From Chrysoperla carnea (lineage: Eukaryota; Arthropoda; Insecta; Neuroptera; Chrysopidae), in assembly GCF_905475395.1 (NCBI RefSeq), contig NC_058342.1, positions 26,074,640 through 26,138,639 of the forward strand: 64,000 bases of DNA, read 5' to 3'. Below are positions 44,757-56,121 of the stretch, in pieces. The notes beneath the pieces are model-generated. The model had not been told where the DNA came from. It worked only from the letters and a program-made list of their open reading frames with translations, and made no database searches. The translations under genes were made by a program, and so were the position numbers. The stretch's first letter is position 1, and the number at the start of each line of letters is the position of its first letter.

Positions 44757-45935
44757 ATGACAGATAGTACATTTCCTGATATAAATAATCATTTGCTTAT
44801 TAATGAACAAAATATTAAAATTGAAAAACAAACAAAACCAGAATTAATATTTATTAAAAATGAAATATTAGAAGACAATCTAGAAATGAAAGAAGATCAA
44901 AGCAGTGATACAATGCAAGAAATATTTGAAAACATTGAAAGTGTTAAAGTTATTGCCGGTGGAATAATTAAAAATGAAATATTAGGTGACAGTAGTGAAA
45001 TGATGAAAGAAAAACACAACAGTAGCGTTACTACGAAATGTGAACAAATTCAACGAAAAGAGGAACATTTGTCTGTGATTAAAAATATGAAACTTGAAAA
45101 AGAATTACATACAGAATTAATGATTAAAGATGAAGAATTAGAAGAAAGTATGTTAGAACCACAACCCGTTCAAATTCAAGAGGATCCGTTTTCATGTGAT
45201 GTTACTGATCAAAGCAATTTAGTTCAACATAAACTTCTTCATGGTGGAGAAAAATCATTTTCATGTGATACTTGTAATAAATCATTTAATACCCAAAGTT
45301 ATTTGATTAAGCATAAACGGACTCATACTGGAGAAAAACCATTTTCATGTGATGTATGTAATAGAAAATATAGTCAGCTAAGTACTTTAGTGAGACATAA
45401 ACGGACTCATACTGGAGACAAACCATTTTCATGTGATTTGTGTGATAAGACATTTACTCTTCAAAACAATTTAGTTCAACATAAACGTACTCATACTGGA
45501 GAAAAACCTTACTCATGTGATATTTGCAATAAAAAATTTCGAGTTCAAAGCAATTTAATTCAACATAAACGAACTCATGGTGGAGAAAAACCATTTTCTT
45601 GTGATTTTTGTAATAAATCGTTTACTACTCAAAAAAATTTAATTTTACATAAACGAACTCATACGGGGGAAAAACCATTTTCATGTGATATTTGTAATAA
45701 AACATTTAATCAGCAAACCCATTTAGTTGGACATAAACGAATCCATACGGGAGAAAAACCTTTTTCATGTGATATTTGTAATAAAACATTTACTGATAAA
45801 AGTAATTTGGGTAAACATAAACAAGTTCATAGCGGTGAAAAATTTTCATGCGATATTTGCTTTAAAATGTTTAATACAAAAGGTGGCTTAATTCAACATA
45901 AACGGATTCATACTCAAGCTAGAAGCACTTGCTAA
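44757..45935 (+). CDS. C2H2 zinc-finger protein, 8 intact fingers plus 1 broken, 392 aa
   Basis: Single open frame from ATGACAGATAG. The N-terminal 142 residues are acidic with psi-K-x-E motifs (IKIE 20, IKNE 33, IKNE 71, MKLE 111, IKDE 123). The stretch TELMIKDEELEESMLEPQPV (119-138) is identical to the neighbouring zinc-finger gene, and the start (DINNHLLINEQNIKIEK) parallels DTNNHLFINKENIKPEK there, so the two are tandem paralogues. A first finger at 145-162 (FSCDVTDQSNLVQHKLLH) has lost five residues including the second Cys. It is followed by eight complete fingers (CDTCNKSF ... CDICFKMF) joined by TGEKPFSCD-type linkers, then TQARSTC. Inferred: nuclear transcription regulator. No other domain is seen. 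The minus frame 44,610-44,831 is a shadow. Confidence 0.88.
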   Translation: MTDSTFPDINNHLLINEQNIKIEKQTKPELIFIKNEILEDNLEMKEDQSSDTMQEIFENIESVKVIAGGIIKNEILGDSSEMMKEKHNSSVTTKCEQIQRKEEHLSVIKNMKLEKELHTELMIKDEELEESMLEPQPVQIQEDPFSCDVTDQSNLVQHKLLHGGEKSFSCDTCNKSFNTQSYLIKHKRTHTGEKPFSCDVCNRKYSQLSTLVRHKRTHTGDKPFSCDLCDKTFTLQNNLVQHKRTHTGEKPYSCDICNKKFRVQSNLIQHKRTHGGEKPFSCDFCNKSFTTQKNLILHKRTHTGEKPFSCDICNKTFNQQTHLVGHKRIHTGEKPFSCDICNKTFTDKSNLGKHKQVHSGEKFSCDICFKMFNTKGGLIQHKRIHTQARSTC

Positions 45936-45984
45936 AGTATTGTTCACATTAGGCGAGTAATTTAGTCATAGACATAGAGACAGG

Positions 45985-46180
45985 ACTGAACGTTCCTATC
46001 TAACTAAATGGGACTCTTGACAGGACACTGTCACCTTCACAATATGGAGATCTCTAATGATCTCACTTGTAGAGCCTGTGTGAAGGATCACGGAACTTCC
46101 AAACATGTTATTTGCACCTGGAGAAATCTGTAAGGTATTAGATTCAGAATGTTCGAGTCTTAAACCTGGATTCGAACTAA
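45985..46180 (+). pseudogene. LINE C-terminal fragment (family B)
   Basis: Translation gives GLLTGHCHLHNMEISNDLTC then RACVKDHGTSKHVICTWRNL, stop, then GIRFRMFES. It shares the CxxC-H knuckle and order with fragments at 25,620 and 13,950. It begins 50 bp after the zinc-finger stop codon. Confidence 0.75.
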
Positions 46181-46280
46181 GTAATCACTAAAACAACAAA
46201 ATAATATTTGTGATTTAGACTACACAACTGATGTATGGAAAAATAACCATAATTAACGTATATGTACTAATATTATGTGT

Positions 46281-46329
46281 GTCGTTGCGAAACCACGTAT
46301 CAATTTATTCGCCGTGGTTTCGCAACGAC
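46281..46329. repeat. Perfect 17-bp hairpin
   Basis: GTCGTTGCGAAACCACG and its exact inverse CGTGGTTTCGCAACGAC are separated by 15 bases, in a local G+C-rich patch. Confidence 0.9.
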
Positions 46330-46399
46330 TAGAAGTCAAGTGGTATATGATTATTATTGGAAAATCTATTATAAAGGGGTTTAATGCTATAATAGTCTA

Positions 46400-46886
46400 A
46401 GAGCTGGTCGCCACCTTGGCTAAGATACTCGCCACAAAGCTACAATTTTTTTTGTATGATTGATTTAATTATAGTTAAGTATCAAAACGTACTTCTGCCT
46501 GAGGTAACGCCGTTTGCAAGAATACCCCCTCTTTTTTTATAATTGTTTCATACGTCTGCCATTTACATATGTTTTAATTTAGACAAGTATTTACAACCGA
46601 GAAAATCTGCCAATTTTTTTACACGCTTAAAATAGCATGAATTAAAACATACGTAAACGGCAGACTTGTTAAAGTATATTATAAAATACGTCCGTTTGTC
46701 ACAATTTTAAACACACCTGACAGGTACTTCCAACCGCGAGAATCTTCTGCCATTTATTTTATGAATTCCAGGTAATATAAATTAAAACATATGTAAACGG
46801 CAGACAAAAGTACGTTTTGATACTACAATCATACAAAAAATTGTAGTTTTGTGGAGAGTACCTTAGTCAAGGTGGCGACCAGCTCT
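46400..46886. mobile_element. Inverted-repeat element, 487 bp
   Basis: The left arm AGAGCTGGTCGCCACCTTGG, CTAAGATACTCGCCACAAAG, TACAATTTTTTTTGTATGAT is mirrored by ATCATACAAAAAATTGTAGT, TTTGTGGAGAGTACCTTAGT, AAGGTGGCGACCAGCTCT. Inner paired blocks include ATGTAAACGGCAGAC, occurring in both orientations. The minus frame 46,829-47,014 overlaps one arm and is not a gene. Confidence 0.85.
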
Positions 46887-46889
46887 CCG

Positions 46890-49110
46890 CCTATAAGGAG
46901 TATAAGGTAAATAAGCATTACAAAACAAAAATGTACAGATTGGTTTATTTGAAAGCATTCTTGAAAACTGCGCAAAATAATTTGACAACATATATAAACA
47001 ACAAGTTTTTTCAAAATTTCTAAAAAACATAGATCAAAGGGCCGTAAAAAATCGTTATAATAATTTTATTGGACCCAGGCGGTGTTTTATTAATTTTTTT
47101 GAATCTATTTTTATTTACATTCAGTCTTTAAATTCATTTAACTATACAAGGCGCTGCCTTTCGGCATCACAATTCATTTTTATTCCCAAGATCTCCCAGA
47201 ATTTTTCACTCCAATTTGAGACAAACAAAATAAATGTTTCAAATAACTTATAAAATTATGTGACTTGATTAAGTTTCGCCGTCTGGGTACCTGGAGAGCG
47301 TTAATCAAAAATATACATTAAAAAATATCGACTAAATCATCTTTCATGTTTAAACATTCAAAATCAGTTAAAATGACGAATCAGTTATTATAACGGAATC
47401 AATGCGTCGGTAAAAACAAGTTGAAATTCGAAACAGTCCAGTTGTGGCGAACCGGGCTCTTAGTTTTCCTCGAAGAGCCATCAAATTAACTCCTAATAGC
47501 ATTTTTCTCAGAATATAATCATCGCAAAGAAAATGTTCATATTGCTTATAACGACCATAATTATAGGTTCTCTTAATGTCTTTGTAACTGGTTTTGACTG
47601 TATTTTTCCTCGAAATTGTTAAGCATTAATCAAATATTTATATTTTTTACTTTTATACTGGTTTTCTTCCAAAAAAATTGTAATAAAGCAAATTTAAATT
47701 AAAAGCTTATGTTTTAAAATTCTTGATTTAATTTTCAGCCAAAATTATTTGAGTACTCAGAAAAAATTTTTGTTTTTATAAATACAATGTTTGACGGAAT
47801 CGTATCTACTAAAAACACGTTGACGGAGACGCTGTTAATGAAGCGAATACTATTCTAAAGGTATGTCCCGTAATATTATAGTCTGTGACGATAATCACTT
47901 TAAAAAGAAATCGGTAGTGTATTCGATGAGTATCTACAAACTGGCGATTTTGCGTCATCTTGACACCAAAATATGTTCATTATAAAAAGTGCTCATTTAC
48001 TTTTCTCGAGTTGCTAATTCGGCAGATTGCCGGCACTAACCGAATATAACCACAGATATCTGTGTGTATGATATCTATTATCTATGAATATAACTAAGGT
48101 AAACCATCTATATATATATGTGGTTTGATCGCTCGCCATTTTGATGCCGATGTCAAATAAACAAATATTATTTTTAAGTGAACATAAGTTCTAACAATAA
48201 TTATATAAACGTCACACGAAAATTAACGAATTTTTGTCAAATGTAATCGTATTTTATGGGCATATATTCTATAAAACTGCGTACAAATTTTCGTGTTACA
48301 ATGATATAATAAATAAACTAAAATAACTTACCTTGACTCAAAACTAATATTTGATAACATTTTGTTAATTTGACATCGGAATAAATTTGGCGGACGATCT
48401 TACTCACATATACATTGAGCCCTAGTATTTTTTCAGATTTTTCTAGTGTTTTCCTGTCCAATTTTGTAGATAATAGTATTCTTTACAACTTTTGTTCAAA
48501 AGTTTTTTTGTTTTTTTTTTTTTTTTCTAATGGCACTATTTTCACTCATGTTGTACAGCTTTGTGGAACTTACGATTGAGGTAAATCTAAAATATTTAGC
48601 TCAAAACCTTGGACTCACTTTAGGAGAACTGAACAAATGTTGAATCTGAATTGTTGCCACCTATTTGCGCACAAATTCAAACTGAGGATATAAAACTTAG
48701 TGTACCAACTCTTTGAAGTATTTTTTCTTTGAAACTTAAGAAGGATAAAAAGAGGATAATTAGTTTAATTACTAAAAATAAAATCCCGATTATATAATAA
48801 ATTTTCTATATTTTCGGTGACTTTTTCAAAATTCTAAATAATTCCCATTAACACATAGGCACTTGAAACAAAAATATTTTCTAGTAAGACGTTAATTAGG
48901 AAAATTTTGTCCTTGGTGGAAAAGTTCTCTCGTGAATACTATAATGCCCTATTTGATAGCTCAAACTGACTCAATTTTTTTAAGTGTCCATTTCCTTAAA
49001 AAACTTTTTCTGACGGTCCCGTTTCAGCATTAGACATTAAATAAAGCTTAATTTTCGCAGGATCGCGTTTCAAATGTGCTCCTGAACGTAAAAGTGCAGG
49101 TTGTCGGCGG
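46890..49110. other. Intergenic, no gene seen
   Basis: A/T-rich. At about 47,455-47,612 lies a diverged pogo-type right end (TATTGCTTATAACGACCAT, TTTGTAACTGGTTTTGACTG then TA). Confidence 0.55.
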
Positions 49111-49119
49111 GTAAGTCGT

Positions 49120-49350
49120 TTCTCGTAGCTCGCTTTCGTATTTCGCGAATGGTTTACAAAACCACCCGTTGAAGCTATCTGCAAGTTTTCAACTTTCTTT
49201 TCTTTTACAGTTTTAGAGAAAATGTACACGAAACGTTTCGTAGAAAATGTACGAAAGAATGTTTCAAACAAAAGTTGTTAATTTTTTTATAAGGAATAAC
49301 TTTTATATTTAAACTTTTGTTCTGTCCGTAACGGTTTACAAGATGGATAC
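49120..49350 (+). repeat. Dispersed repeat family, partial copy
   Basis: CGCGAATGGTTTACAAAACC, ATCTGCAAGTTTTCAAC, TTTCAAACAAAAGTTGTTAA and ACTTTTGTTCTGTCCG occur in this order. The same order is found inverted at 56,525-56,725. Confidence 0.7.
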
Positions 49351-49539
49351 TTTTTCATTTGATTTTAAAATCGGCATATCTCGGTCAATTTTGAAGGTAG
49401 AAAGTCGAAAAAAATGTCCACAATTAAATCAGCTAAAAATTTTAGTGGAACTTTTTTTTTTGATACATTAGTTCTTTTACTTTTTTTTTTTTATACATAG
49501 GTCGTTTTATTTGATACATAGTTCTTTTCTAATTTTTTA

Positions 49540-49625
49540 AAAACTGATTTAAACCCCCGAAAAAGAGGGTTAGGCGCGCCCCTGAGAGGTCGACTTTTTT
49601 ACGACCTATTAAACAACTGTGGAAT
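49540..49625. repeat. Half-copy of the GTCGACTTTTTT palindrome
   Basis: AAAACTGATTTAAACCCCCG, AGAGGGTTAGGCGCGCC and GAGAGGTCGACTTTTTTACG match the right arm at 23,545-23,631. Confidence 0.7.
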
Positions 49626-49629
49626 ATTT

Positions 49630-51939
49630 CAAAGATGCATGAATTTTTTTCTTTGAGATATTTAGTTTCATTGTACTATACAATCAATGCGCTGATAAGA
49701 TTGTAATGTGAACATTTATAGAGTGAGAAATATCAATAGATTTTTAGGACAAAATCGAATCGCGTATACTCCGAAGATATTGATTAATGTATGGGATATA
49801 TTAGATAGTGTATTTAGAGTACAGTTTCGAACTACTAATCGAAAAATGTTAGCCAAATGAATATTATGTAAAAAAAAAAAGTAACACAAAACCATTGTCA
49901 TGCGCTGAGAATGGGTGTTTATGGCTTAAATCGATTCTTAAAGGGTTTAACACGAACACCAATCAAAAGGTCTTTCGACCAAATTGTTTGCAAAACTGTA
50001 TTTAAACGATATTTGGAATCAAAGTTTTCACCTCACATCGAGATGAAACTTTTAATCATCTAAGTAAGTGGGGTATCTTTAGGTCTTTAACCTTCGTAAA
50101 CTCGCCCATGGGTCTCTCAGACCAACAAACCAATTTATATAATATAAGATAAATGGCTTTTGCATTTAATACATGCGGGATCGACTTAATCCTAACTACC
50201 CCCATTCTACATGCATTCCAATAGTTTTGCGTCCGAAATGTGTTTAGATTCCGAAATGTGTTAAGTAGTTTCTGGTCTATTGTCAAGTTTTTTTAATATT
50301 CTCTCTTTTTGAATAGCCCAAATTCTTTTTCGAAATTCCTTATATCTTCCAGAAAAATTTCTTTAATTTGCGAATTAATTCTCGATTGGATTAGATTCGT
50401 TGATTGATGGAGGCCCCACCCTGCACAATATATATATATATTTTTTTTTTTAGAATAAAACGTTTTAAACAAAAGTAGTAAATAATTTTATTATCTACAA
50501 GTTTTAAATAACAACCATTTTTCCAAAATAAAATTGATAAAACCATTCGAGACTCATTTTCAAATTTGTCTAAAATGCCTATCAAAAAAAATGCCTACTC
50601 TATCAAAAATTGCAATACATTCGTGAAGCCAAATTTTTTAATGTATTTTTGCTCGGTAATTACAACAACAAAAAAAGGATATTTCGATTATTATGGAAAA
50701 TTATGGTTCCAACTATTTTTGGATATAAAACCTTAAAAAATTTATCTTTTTCCAATTTACAACGAGTCGGAATAATAATAAAGTGTCTCATTTTTTCCAA
50801 AATTGTTTTTCCTGAAAACTTTACTAATAATTTAATAAAAATTAAGATTCCAATCGTAAATTTAGCAAATTTCGCACACAATTAATGCAGAAATAAATTA
50901 TCAAGATTATTTACATTCGGAGAAATCGATGAAAAATCAAATTATCATTTTCCATGACAGATACTAAAATTCGGTGATTTTTCCAGGATTTTAAAATTAC
51001 CTAACATTTCAAAGTCAATTATTACCCTTTACCCGATAGCTTTGAAGTGCCCCCAACCCAACCTGTCTTTTGACAGGTTGTCATCGTTTTGAAAGTCATC
51101 CAATTAGCTTCTAGTAATGATATGGACCCCCCTAAGATATTAACAATGGTAGAAATTTGCAACACCATAAAATAAATTGGATTCCCATCGTAAATTTAGT
51201 AAATTTCGCACACAAATATAATAATTCGCGAACAAATATCTTGAATAAAAAAACGTAGGGTCAAATGATAATTTCTGTTTTTTGCCTAGTTTTATTTGGA
51301 TGATTAATTTTCAACTTAATTTAAGCCCAAGAATTTCTTAAATTTAGTAAATTACCCCAGGTAACTTTAATTTTTTATGGTTAATACAAATCCTCGCAAT
51401 TCGACACCTTATTTACGACCTCACCTATTTTCCTTACAAAACATGCCAATTCTATCGTCCTGAAATTGGAAACTTCGAGAAAATCGTGCTATTTTTCCAG
51501 ATTGAAAAATAAAATAAAGAAAAACTTGGATGATCGTTAATTTTACATCCAAAAAAAAAAGATCCATAATTCAACATAATTTCCGATATTTATTTCGCAA
51601 ATTCAAAACATGATTTTCGAAATTGATGTTTTACAAAATATATACAAATTATAGATGAAAATTTTACAGGTTTTTTTTATACAAAGAAATTAAATCCTCT
51701 CGAAAAGTTTCGAATATATTCGTGATCACCTTTTGAATTGCGATTTCGACTGAAAATTAATAAAAATTTCACACTAAAAAGACAAATTTTTATGTAGTTT
51801 TTAAAGCCGCATGGTTTTTTTTTCAATCCATCTTAAAAAGAATTACAATTTTTAAAATATTAAATTTTTACAGCGCAGATATTAAAATTGATCGAGCTGA
51901 AACCTGATGTGATTTTTCTCATAAATATATTAAATATAT
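49630..51939. other. Intergenic, no gene seen
   Basis: A/T-rich. The open frames on both strands at 50,610-50,885 are mirror shadows without motifs. The block ATTCGGAGAAATCGATGAAA ... GCCCCCAACCCAACCTG at about 50,917-51,065 is repeated at about 52,065-52,245. Confidence 0.55.
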
Positions 51940-52559
51940 CAGTGGCGGATTTAAACGGTCGATAAAGGAGCAATTGTCCCTTAGCAGATGGGCCCGAAAT
52001 CCCTCAAATAACTATAACCCAAAAATGAAGGTTTTGTGGCTAAAATTAATACATAATGTATACATTCTGAGAAATCGATGAAAAATCAGATCTTCAGAAT
52101 TCAATTCTAGAAATTCAAAAGTATTTTTATATCCATTTTCCCTTGTACCAAATACCCAGATTTTTCCAGAATTTTAAAATTCTCACACATTTCAAGGTCA
52201 ATCATTACCGTGAATCCGATTTCGTTAGGGTGCCCTCAACCCAACTGTTTCGTATTCCAACCTATCTTTTAACGATCGGGCGTCCATTTTGTTCGCAGAA
52301 GGATGATTTCTAATGAGAGTCATCCAGATTACCCTCCTAATGATATTTCTCTCTGGAAGATAGTTATTCCATAGAAGAAAAATGTACATATCGCTTATAA
52401 CGACTATGGGATATAACGACCATAATTAAACAAGGTCATCATAACCGGTTTTGATTAAACGAGTAAGTTTTTTATAAATAATTCGAATGTTTATTATTTA
52501 ATGTAAAAATTCAATAAAAGAATTGCCCCCATACTTTTTTATGCTTAAATCCGCCACTG
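51940..52559. mobile_element. hAT-like non-autonomous element, second member
   Basis: The left end CAGTGGCGGATTTAAAC and right end GCTTAAATCCGCCACTG are inverse. Flanks AAATATAT and AATTATAC agree at 6 of 8 positions. It contains a pogo-like end (TATAACGACCATAATTAAAC, ATAACCGGTTTTGAT at about 52,425-52,454). No transposase. Confidence 0.6.
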
Positions 52560-52820
52560 AATTATACAAATTTTCATCAATTTTTTATTTTTAATAGAAT
52601 TATGTAAAAATATTATGGCGTGTGTATGTGTGTTTTTTTTTTTTTGATTTTATGTAAAAACGTGTTCAGATGTGTTTTATCCACAGCAAAAAATTCGGGT
52701 CACTATATTTTTTTTTTTTTTTCAAAAAATGGTTTAAGTTTTTTTTTTTCATGTCTTTCAACACACAAAATACAGTATTCAAAAGAAGCGATATTAAATT
52801 TAGTTTTATAAATTTTTTTT

Positions 52821-52826
52821 TTTATT
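52821..52826 (-). terminator. Candidate polyadenylation signal of the Ubc13 gene
   Basis: AATAAA on the minus strand, 14 nt past the stop codon, in an A/T tract. Further A/T-rich candidates lie downstream. Confidence 0.35.
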
Positions 52827-52839
52827 TGATTTTGTTTGT

Positions 52840-53295
52840 TTAATTGTCCATTGCATATCGTCGTGTCCATTCTTTGGCATTCCTGATAGCTTCCGCCTCG
52901 TTGACTTTCCATAATTCAGCAACATCGTTCGCTAATGGATCATCCGGATTCGGTGCACTTAATAGCGCTTGAATTGATAATAAAACTGTACGTATTTGTA
53001 ATGCAGGACTCCATTTATCTTTTAAAATATCCAAACAAATTCTGCCTAGCCTATCGATATTTGGATGATAGATTTTGGTTATAAAACGTACTTTTGGTGC
53101 TGACATTGGATAATCTTCTGGTAAAAATAATTCTAATTTAAATAAACCACCTTCGAATGGTGAATCCTCTGGTCCAGTAACAATTACATGAAAATATCGA
53201 GCATTACTATCATCGGGTACAGCACTTATACCAGGCACTGGTTCCTGCATTAAACGTTGAGTTTCTTTGATTATTCTCCTTGGTAAGGCCGCCAT
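52840..53295 (-). CDS. UBE2N: Ubiquitin-conjugating enzyme E2 N (Ubc13 / bendless), 151 aa
   Basis: Full-length intronless frame. Seen: [12 protein letters not shown] at the N-terminus, [38 protein letters not shown], the HPN motif (77-79), catalytic Cys87 in [20 protein letters not shown] and [18 protein letters not shown], ending RRYAMDN. This is near-identical to animal Ubc13 (152 aa in human). Known: Ubc13 pairs with a Uev/Mms2 partner to build Lys63-linked ubiquitin chains in DNA-damage tolerance and NF-kB/Imd signalling; the fly orthologue is bendless, needed for synapse formation. The start Met is fixed by homology. A poly(A) signal AATAAA lies on the minus strand at 52821-52826. It could be the ancestral locus or a retrocopy; it is intact, so probably functional. 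The small frame 52,703-52,912 is a shadow. Confidence 0.96.
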   Translation of the reverse strand: MAALPRRIIKETQRLMQEPVPGISAVPDDSNARYFHVIVTGPEDSPFEGGLFKLELFLPEDYPMSAPKVRFITKIYHPNIDRLGRICLDILKDKWSPALQIRTVLLSIQALLSAPNPDDPLANDVAELWKVNEAEAIRNAKEWTRRYAMDN

Positions 53296-55949
53296 TATAA
53301 CTAATATTACTTATTGAATATAAACTACAATGTCACTTAATATTAAATTTTTTTCTTTTCTTATTGTTTATTGATTTATGCAATTATTTATACCACTAAT
53401 TACTTTGTCAAGTACTTAACAATTTGCACATAGTTTTTTTTAATGTAATTTTAAATGAAATATTAATCGCCAATCCAGTGGCAATGACGTTTCACTCCGA
53501 AATGTGCAAAGCGGTATAGAAATGTAACTACCATTTTGTCCATAGAGTTCTAGTATTTCATGTTTTACACAAAGCTTATCACAGATGGCATTACTCAGTT
53601 TAAAATAAGCAAATACATATTTAAAAAGTATCGAAAACTTCAAATATTTTAGATTATATTTTTTATTAGTTTATCTATTTTGGACCAAAAACACAAAAAT
53701 TCAATCAATTCTTAGATGAGTAATTTTCGAGACATCGAGGTATATCAATTTGAAACATGACTTTGTGTAGGATTTGAAGCGCAATGTAAAAAACTATTTA
53801 TCTTATCATCAAATTAACCCAATTTTTGATCAAAATTACCTAAAACAACAAGTTTTATCGAATTTCGAAACAAAAATTATTTTTCGATTTGTTCAAAGGA
53901 AGTTATGAAAATTGCTAAATATCGATGAAAGTTTGCATTTCCGATTTCGATAAAACTCAGTATATAAAATAATTTGACTCAAAGAATACAAAAATAGAGT
54001 TCATTTCATGACTGTAAAAATAGTTTCTGAGTTATAGGTATAATCGGACCAGTTTCAGTCCATATCTTGGGATCTATTCATCTACTAGTCAAAAAAAATG
54101 GATTTTGGTCAAAAATTATTTTGCGATTTTTTAAAAGGAGTATCTCTTAAGAATCCCTGATGGAAAAAATATTTGAAGAAAGAATTAGAAGTTCTGAAAA
54201 AGTCTTAGGAACTTTGAATTTCTCAACGTTTTCGGACTAGTCTAATTCAGAGTTATTCAGAGTTCTTAATACTTTTTTAAAGTTTCTAAGACTTTTTCAG
54301 AGTTTCCTAAGACTTGTTAAGACTTATTATTTTTTCAAATATTTTTTCCACCAGGGTAAAATTGCAAGCAAATTGAAAAATGTCAAAACAACTAACGGAA
54401 TTAATTGTTTAAATATCATAAATATACCGAGTTGAGTATAAAACTTTTGCTGTTAACATTATTGCGACTCTATATAATTTTGGATTTATTTTGGATTAGA
54501 TTTAATTGTGATAAATCCCTAAAATTTATTTAAAAAAATATTAAAAAAAAAAAAAAGTGTCTGTTTTTCAAATTCAAGTATACAAAATGAACATTTGGTT
54601 ATCTTTGAATTATTTTTCTATTCCTTAAGCTTTAAAAAGTAGATTTTTGGTCGTTCGCGCGATCGAATTGACTTTTAAGGTAAGATCCACGCTCTTAAAA
54701 TTCAACCATATATCTGTTCTTCGTTGTTCAATGTTGAGAAATCGTGTATTTTCCATATTGAAAAATCTCCATAGCGAAAACTCTTGCCAGTAAGTCAATG
54801 AAATCGTCTTATCAACGATGCACCATGCAGAACGAAATTTTTCATAACAGTCTTAATGCTAGCTAAACAATAATCTAACTTGCATTTTCTTAGTAATTAA
54901 GACTTACGTTGATTAAATAAAGTCTCGATGGTTTACGTCTTACCTTTAAGGTGTGGAGATATTATGGTATTTGTACTTGTGTTTGGATATTTGGATCCAT
55001 AGGGCCGTGGAGGTAAACTTGGCGTTCAAGTCCAAGCAAAATGAGGGTATGTGCGGACTTAAGGTACTATGTGGTGGTATTTGGTTGGAGATAAAGGAAG
55101 TTATTTATAAAGTTGAAAACAGAACAAGCGGCTAGTTAAATGATAATTTTAAACAAACATGATACTATTTTTTTAAAAAGCACCATCTACAATGCATCAG
55201 GTTTCTCTATAATAAGACAACTAGAGCTCTGTGATATATTAATATTTAAAAATAAATTATTTTCGAATCGAACTCATTTTTTGATTATATGTAAGTAAAA
55301 GACGAATATTTTTGTCAACAAAGTTCACGATTGTTCTCAGTTTAAAAAAATAAGTTGATATAAAAATAAGTTATATAAAAAAATAAAACAATAAAAAGAA
55401 CTTCGTAATAAGTCCACAATGATATTAAAAATTGTCATTGTGTTTGGAATAACATCAACTGTGGTATGACTGATATATTATAATATCAAAAAAAAAACTT
55501 CGGATTTTATCATTTATTAAAGACTTTTTGACAATATTGTACAAGAACTTTGTGTAAATTGAAAGTGTATAAATTATTTAAAACAATTTTTATGTGAAAT
55601 CAAAAAATAATTTTTGAAAAAAATTTGAGGGTTAAATTTATTTGTAGCTGAACTGTCAAATGTGGGAGACATTACGAAACGGTCGCGTGTTCATTGACTG
55701 ATGGGATTTGATGACAATGGCGGCTACTTACTTTCAAATGTTATCATATCTCGTATATATTTTGCAAACATAGTATACAATTATCACGTGCTGTGTGGCA
55801 TAAACATGTGCTCCAAAATTTGTGTAGCCAAACCATTTTTGGTTAATTATTTATTTTAATAAATATATACTTTAGTGCAATTTTTTTTTTGATATTTTTT
55901 AAGCAAAATTGTTGAGTATTCTTTTTTTGAGTGTGGTTTTTAATGTAAT
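53296..55949. other. Divergent intergenic region between Ubc13 and the SLC25A32-like gene
   Basis: It must contain both promoters, but no clear TATA box is seen. It contains a MITE (54,155-54,356). The 60-aa frame at 54,953-55,135 has no support. GATGACAATGGCGGCTACTT at about 55,710 is a candidate upstream or 5' UTR element of the carrier gene, by position only. Confidence 0.5.
54155..54356. mobile_element. Inverted-repeat element (MITE-like), 202 bp
   Basis: CCCTGATGGAAAAAATATTT and GAAAAAGTCTTAGGAA at left are mirrored by TTTCTAAGACTTTTTCAG and AAATATTTTTTCCACCAGGG at right. Confidence 0.8.
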
Positions 55950-56121
55950 ATGCTAGTTGAAAAAATGAATACAACTACAAATGGTAGTAAAACAGCCGCA
56001 CGATCAACAAAAACTTCACTTCCAAATGTTAAAATTGAACATTTGATTGCTGGAATTTCTGGTGGTGTTACATCCACATTAATTTTGCATCCTTTAGATT
56101 TAATCAAAATTCGTTTTGCTG
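55950..56121 (+). CDS. SLC25A32: SLC25A32-like exon 1
   Basis: 172 nt ending in phase 1. It carries a 25-30-residue polar N-terminus with Thr/Ser/Lys, TM1 and the [10 protein letters not shown] signature. The Met choice is open between 55950 and the in-frame ATG at 55965. Confidence 0.85.

Noticed and set aside
50610-50885. 91-aa plus and 73-aa minus open frames on the same DNA
   Set aside because: Mirror frames in A/T-rich DNA with hydrophobic low-complexity translation and no motifs.
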